A stretch of 64,000 nucleotides of DNA, from the NCBI GenBank assembly GCA_029204225.1, contig CM055114.1, positions 15,309,624-15,373,623 of the forward strand. The letters are read 5' to 3'. The notes beneath the pieces were generated by a model. It was given only the letters and a program-made list of their open reading frames with translations. It was not told the DNA's origin and did not search any database. This DNA is from Diphasiastrum complanatum (taxonomy: Eukaryota > Streptophyta > Lycopodiopsida > Lycopodiales > Lycopodiaceae). Within the stretch, counting starts at the first letter, position 1; every line of letters starts with the position of its first letter. Below, piece by piece: positions 63,250-64,000 of the stretch. A program made the translations under genes and the position numbers.

Positions 63250-64000
63250 TTGAGCTAGTTATATGTCGTGATGTCCTGGTAACGATGGGTCTTTGTTCTC
63301 TGTAGCGTCATTGGTCACGATGTTTATAATGTGAGGGAATGTTTGTCTCTTCATTTGACGGTGTCTTTGACTCAGTAAGTGTTCTAGGGTGATGTCTAGT
63401 GAAGAATGAAGTAGTGTGGAGCTGAGTATCACTTTTATGATGCCGGCCCTCTTGATATAGGTCTCTCTAAAGAAGGAATATCTCTCGTCTCATCAAGGCA
63501 ACGCAATGTGGATCCTCATATGATATCAAGGAGTGTAGTGTAACTGGGTGATCACGAAAGAGACAATGATACCAACCTCTGATCTCATTGTATGGCGAGC
63601 ATCGAAAGATGAAGTGCTCCTTAGTTTCAACCTCACCCAATGTACATAGTTGGCAAATCCTATTCTCCTACAGGGTATCTTGACAATGTTCCGTCCCCAT
63701 ATGGCACATATAAGTAATGAAAAGAGACTAGAAGTTGTCCCAATGTAAATCGAAGTTTGTGCAATAACCTAGAATCTAGATACCCGGGGAGTCACAGGTC
63801 CCTTGTGGTGTCTCCTGTGAAGGAATGAGTGCGATAGAAGTGAGATTTGATCCTAGTGATCCCTGCGATGTCCTCTAGATATAGGCCCAATGTAGAAACC
63901 TCTTTATATACTGATGAGTATCTTCTGGGAGATGTGAATCAGAAATAGAATTTCCAGATGTCCCTAAGAATCCCGAGGCATGAAAATACCATGATGAGTG
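63250..64000 (-). pseudogene. LINE 3' segment with RT-associated zinc-binding domain
   Basis: Minus-strand reading near 63660-63560 gives NRICQLCTLGEVETKEHFIF then RCSPYNEIRGWYH, the C-x2-C...H...C pattern of the zinc-binding region at the C-terminus of plant LINE reverse transcriptases. MRREIFLL and further tail follow toward 63400. The element's 5' part lies beyond the window. No poly-A tail was recognised at 63250, where it meets the copia remnant. Confidence 0.75.

Overview
This window looks like nuclear DNA from a seed plant with a large, repeat-rich genome. It holds two recognisable host genes, both on the plus strand, in a sea of decayed retrotransposons. The first is a compact ten-exon GH9 endo-glucanase with a C-terminal cellulose-binding module (3953-7287). 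The second is the 5' part of a COQ6-type ubiquinone monooxygenase gene (36808-59844 and beyond). Two COQ6 introns are about 8.2 kb and 13.2 kb long and are filled with transposable elements. Long TE-stuffed introns, old diverged LTR elements and chromovirus/copia families fit a gymnosperm best. That taxonomic call is inference and no species is claimed.

Layout: 1-2.2 kb holds a decayed minus-strand Ty3/gypsy remnant and small duplications. 2.2-2.9 kb is an isolated GC-rich block. 3.8-7.3 kb is the GH9 gene. 7.8-9.4 kb holds three separate local tandem-repeat arrays. 10.2-16.1 kb is a minus-strand gypsy element with a duplicated integrase segment and a copia 5' end nested in it. 17.5-17.7 kb is a tRNA-derived SINE. 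18.5-20.2 kb is a broken gene resembling DUF7869-type transposon-associated proteins. 20.4-26.6 kb is a broken plus-strand copia pol split by a GGCGCC-rich LTR-like insertion with internal tandem duplications. 28.2-34.8 kb is a complete-ended chromovirus (both LTRs, target-site duplication ATATC) whose RT is mostly deleted and partly inverted, with very long GA microsatellites in its leader.

Inside COQ6, intron 37586-45803 carries a complete-ended minus-strand copia element (37879-43563, target-site duplication TTAAC) that has lost its integrase core. Intron 45942-59140 carries two LTRs in tandem (47.9-49.1 kb), a plus-strand copia with 5' LTR and gag-pol (49.3-53.1 kb), an antisense LINE endonuclease fragment (53.1-54.4 kb), a copia 3' end with LTR, two GA microsatellites and a minus-strand LTR-element remnant. 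The intron running off the right edge carries another copia (60.8-63.2 kb) and a LINE 3' segment (63.3-64 kb).

No new multi-gene system is evident. The most notable signals are a palindromic octamer, GGGCGCCC, recurring in the 5' leaders of three copia elements, the inverted RT piece, the integrase-deleted copia with intact ends, the DUF7869-like pseudogene, and retention of clean COQ6 exon boundaries across more than 20 kb of transposon-filled intron. All exon and element boundaries were read by eye from splice sites, repeats and reading frames.
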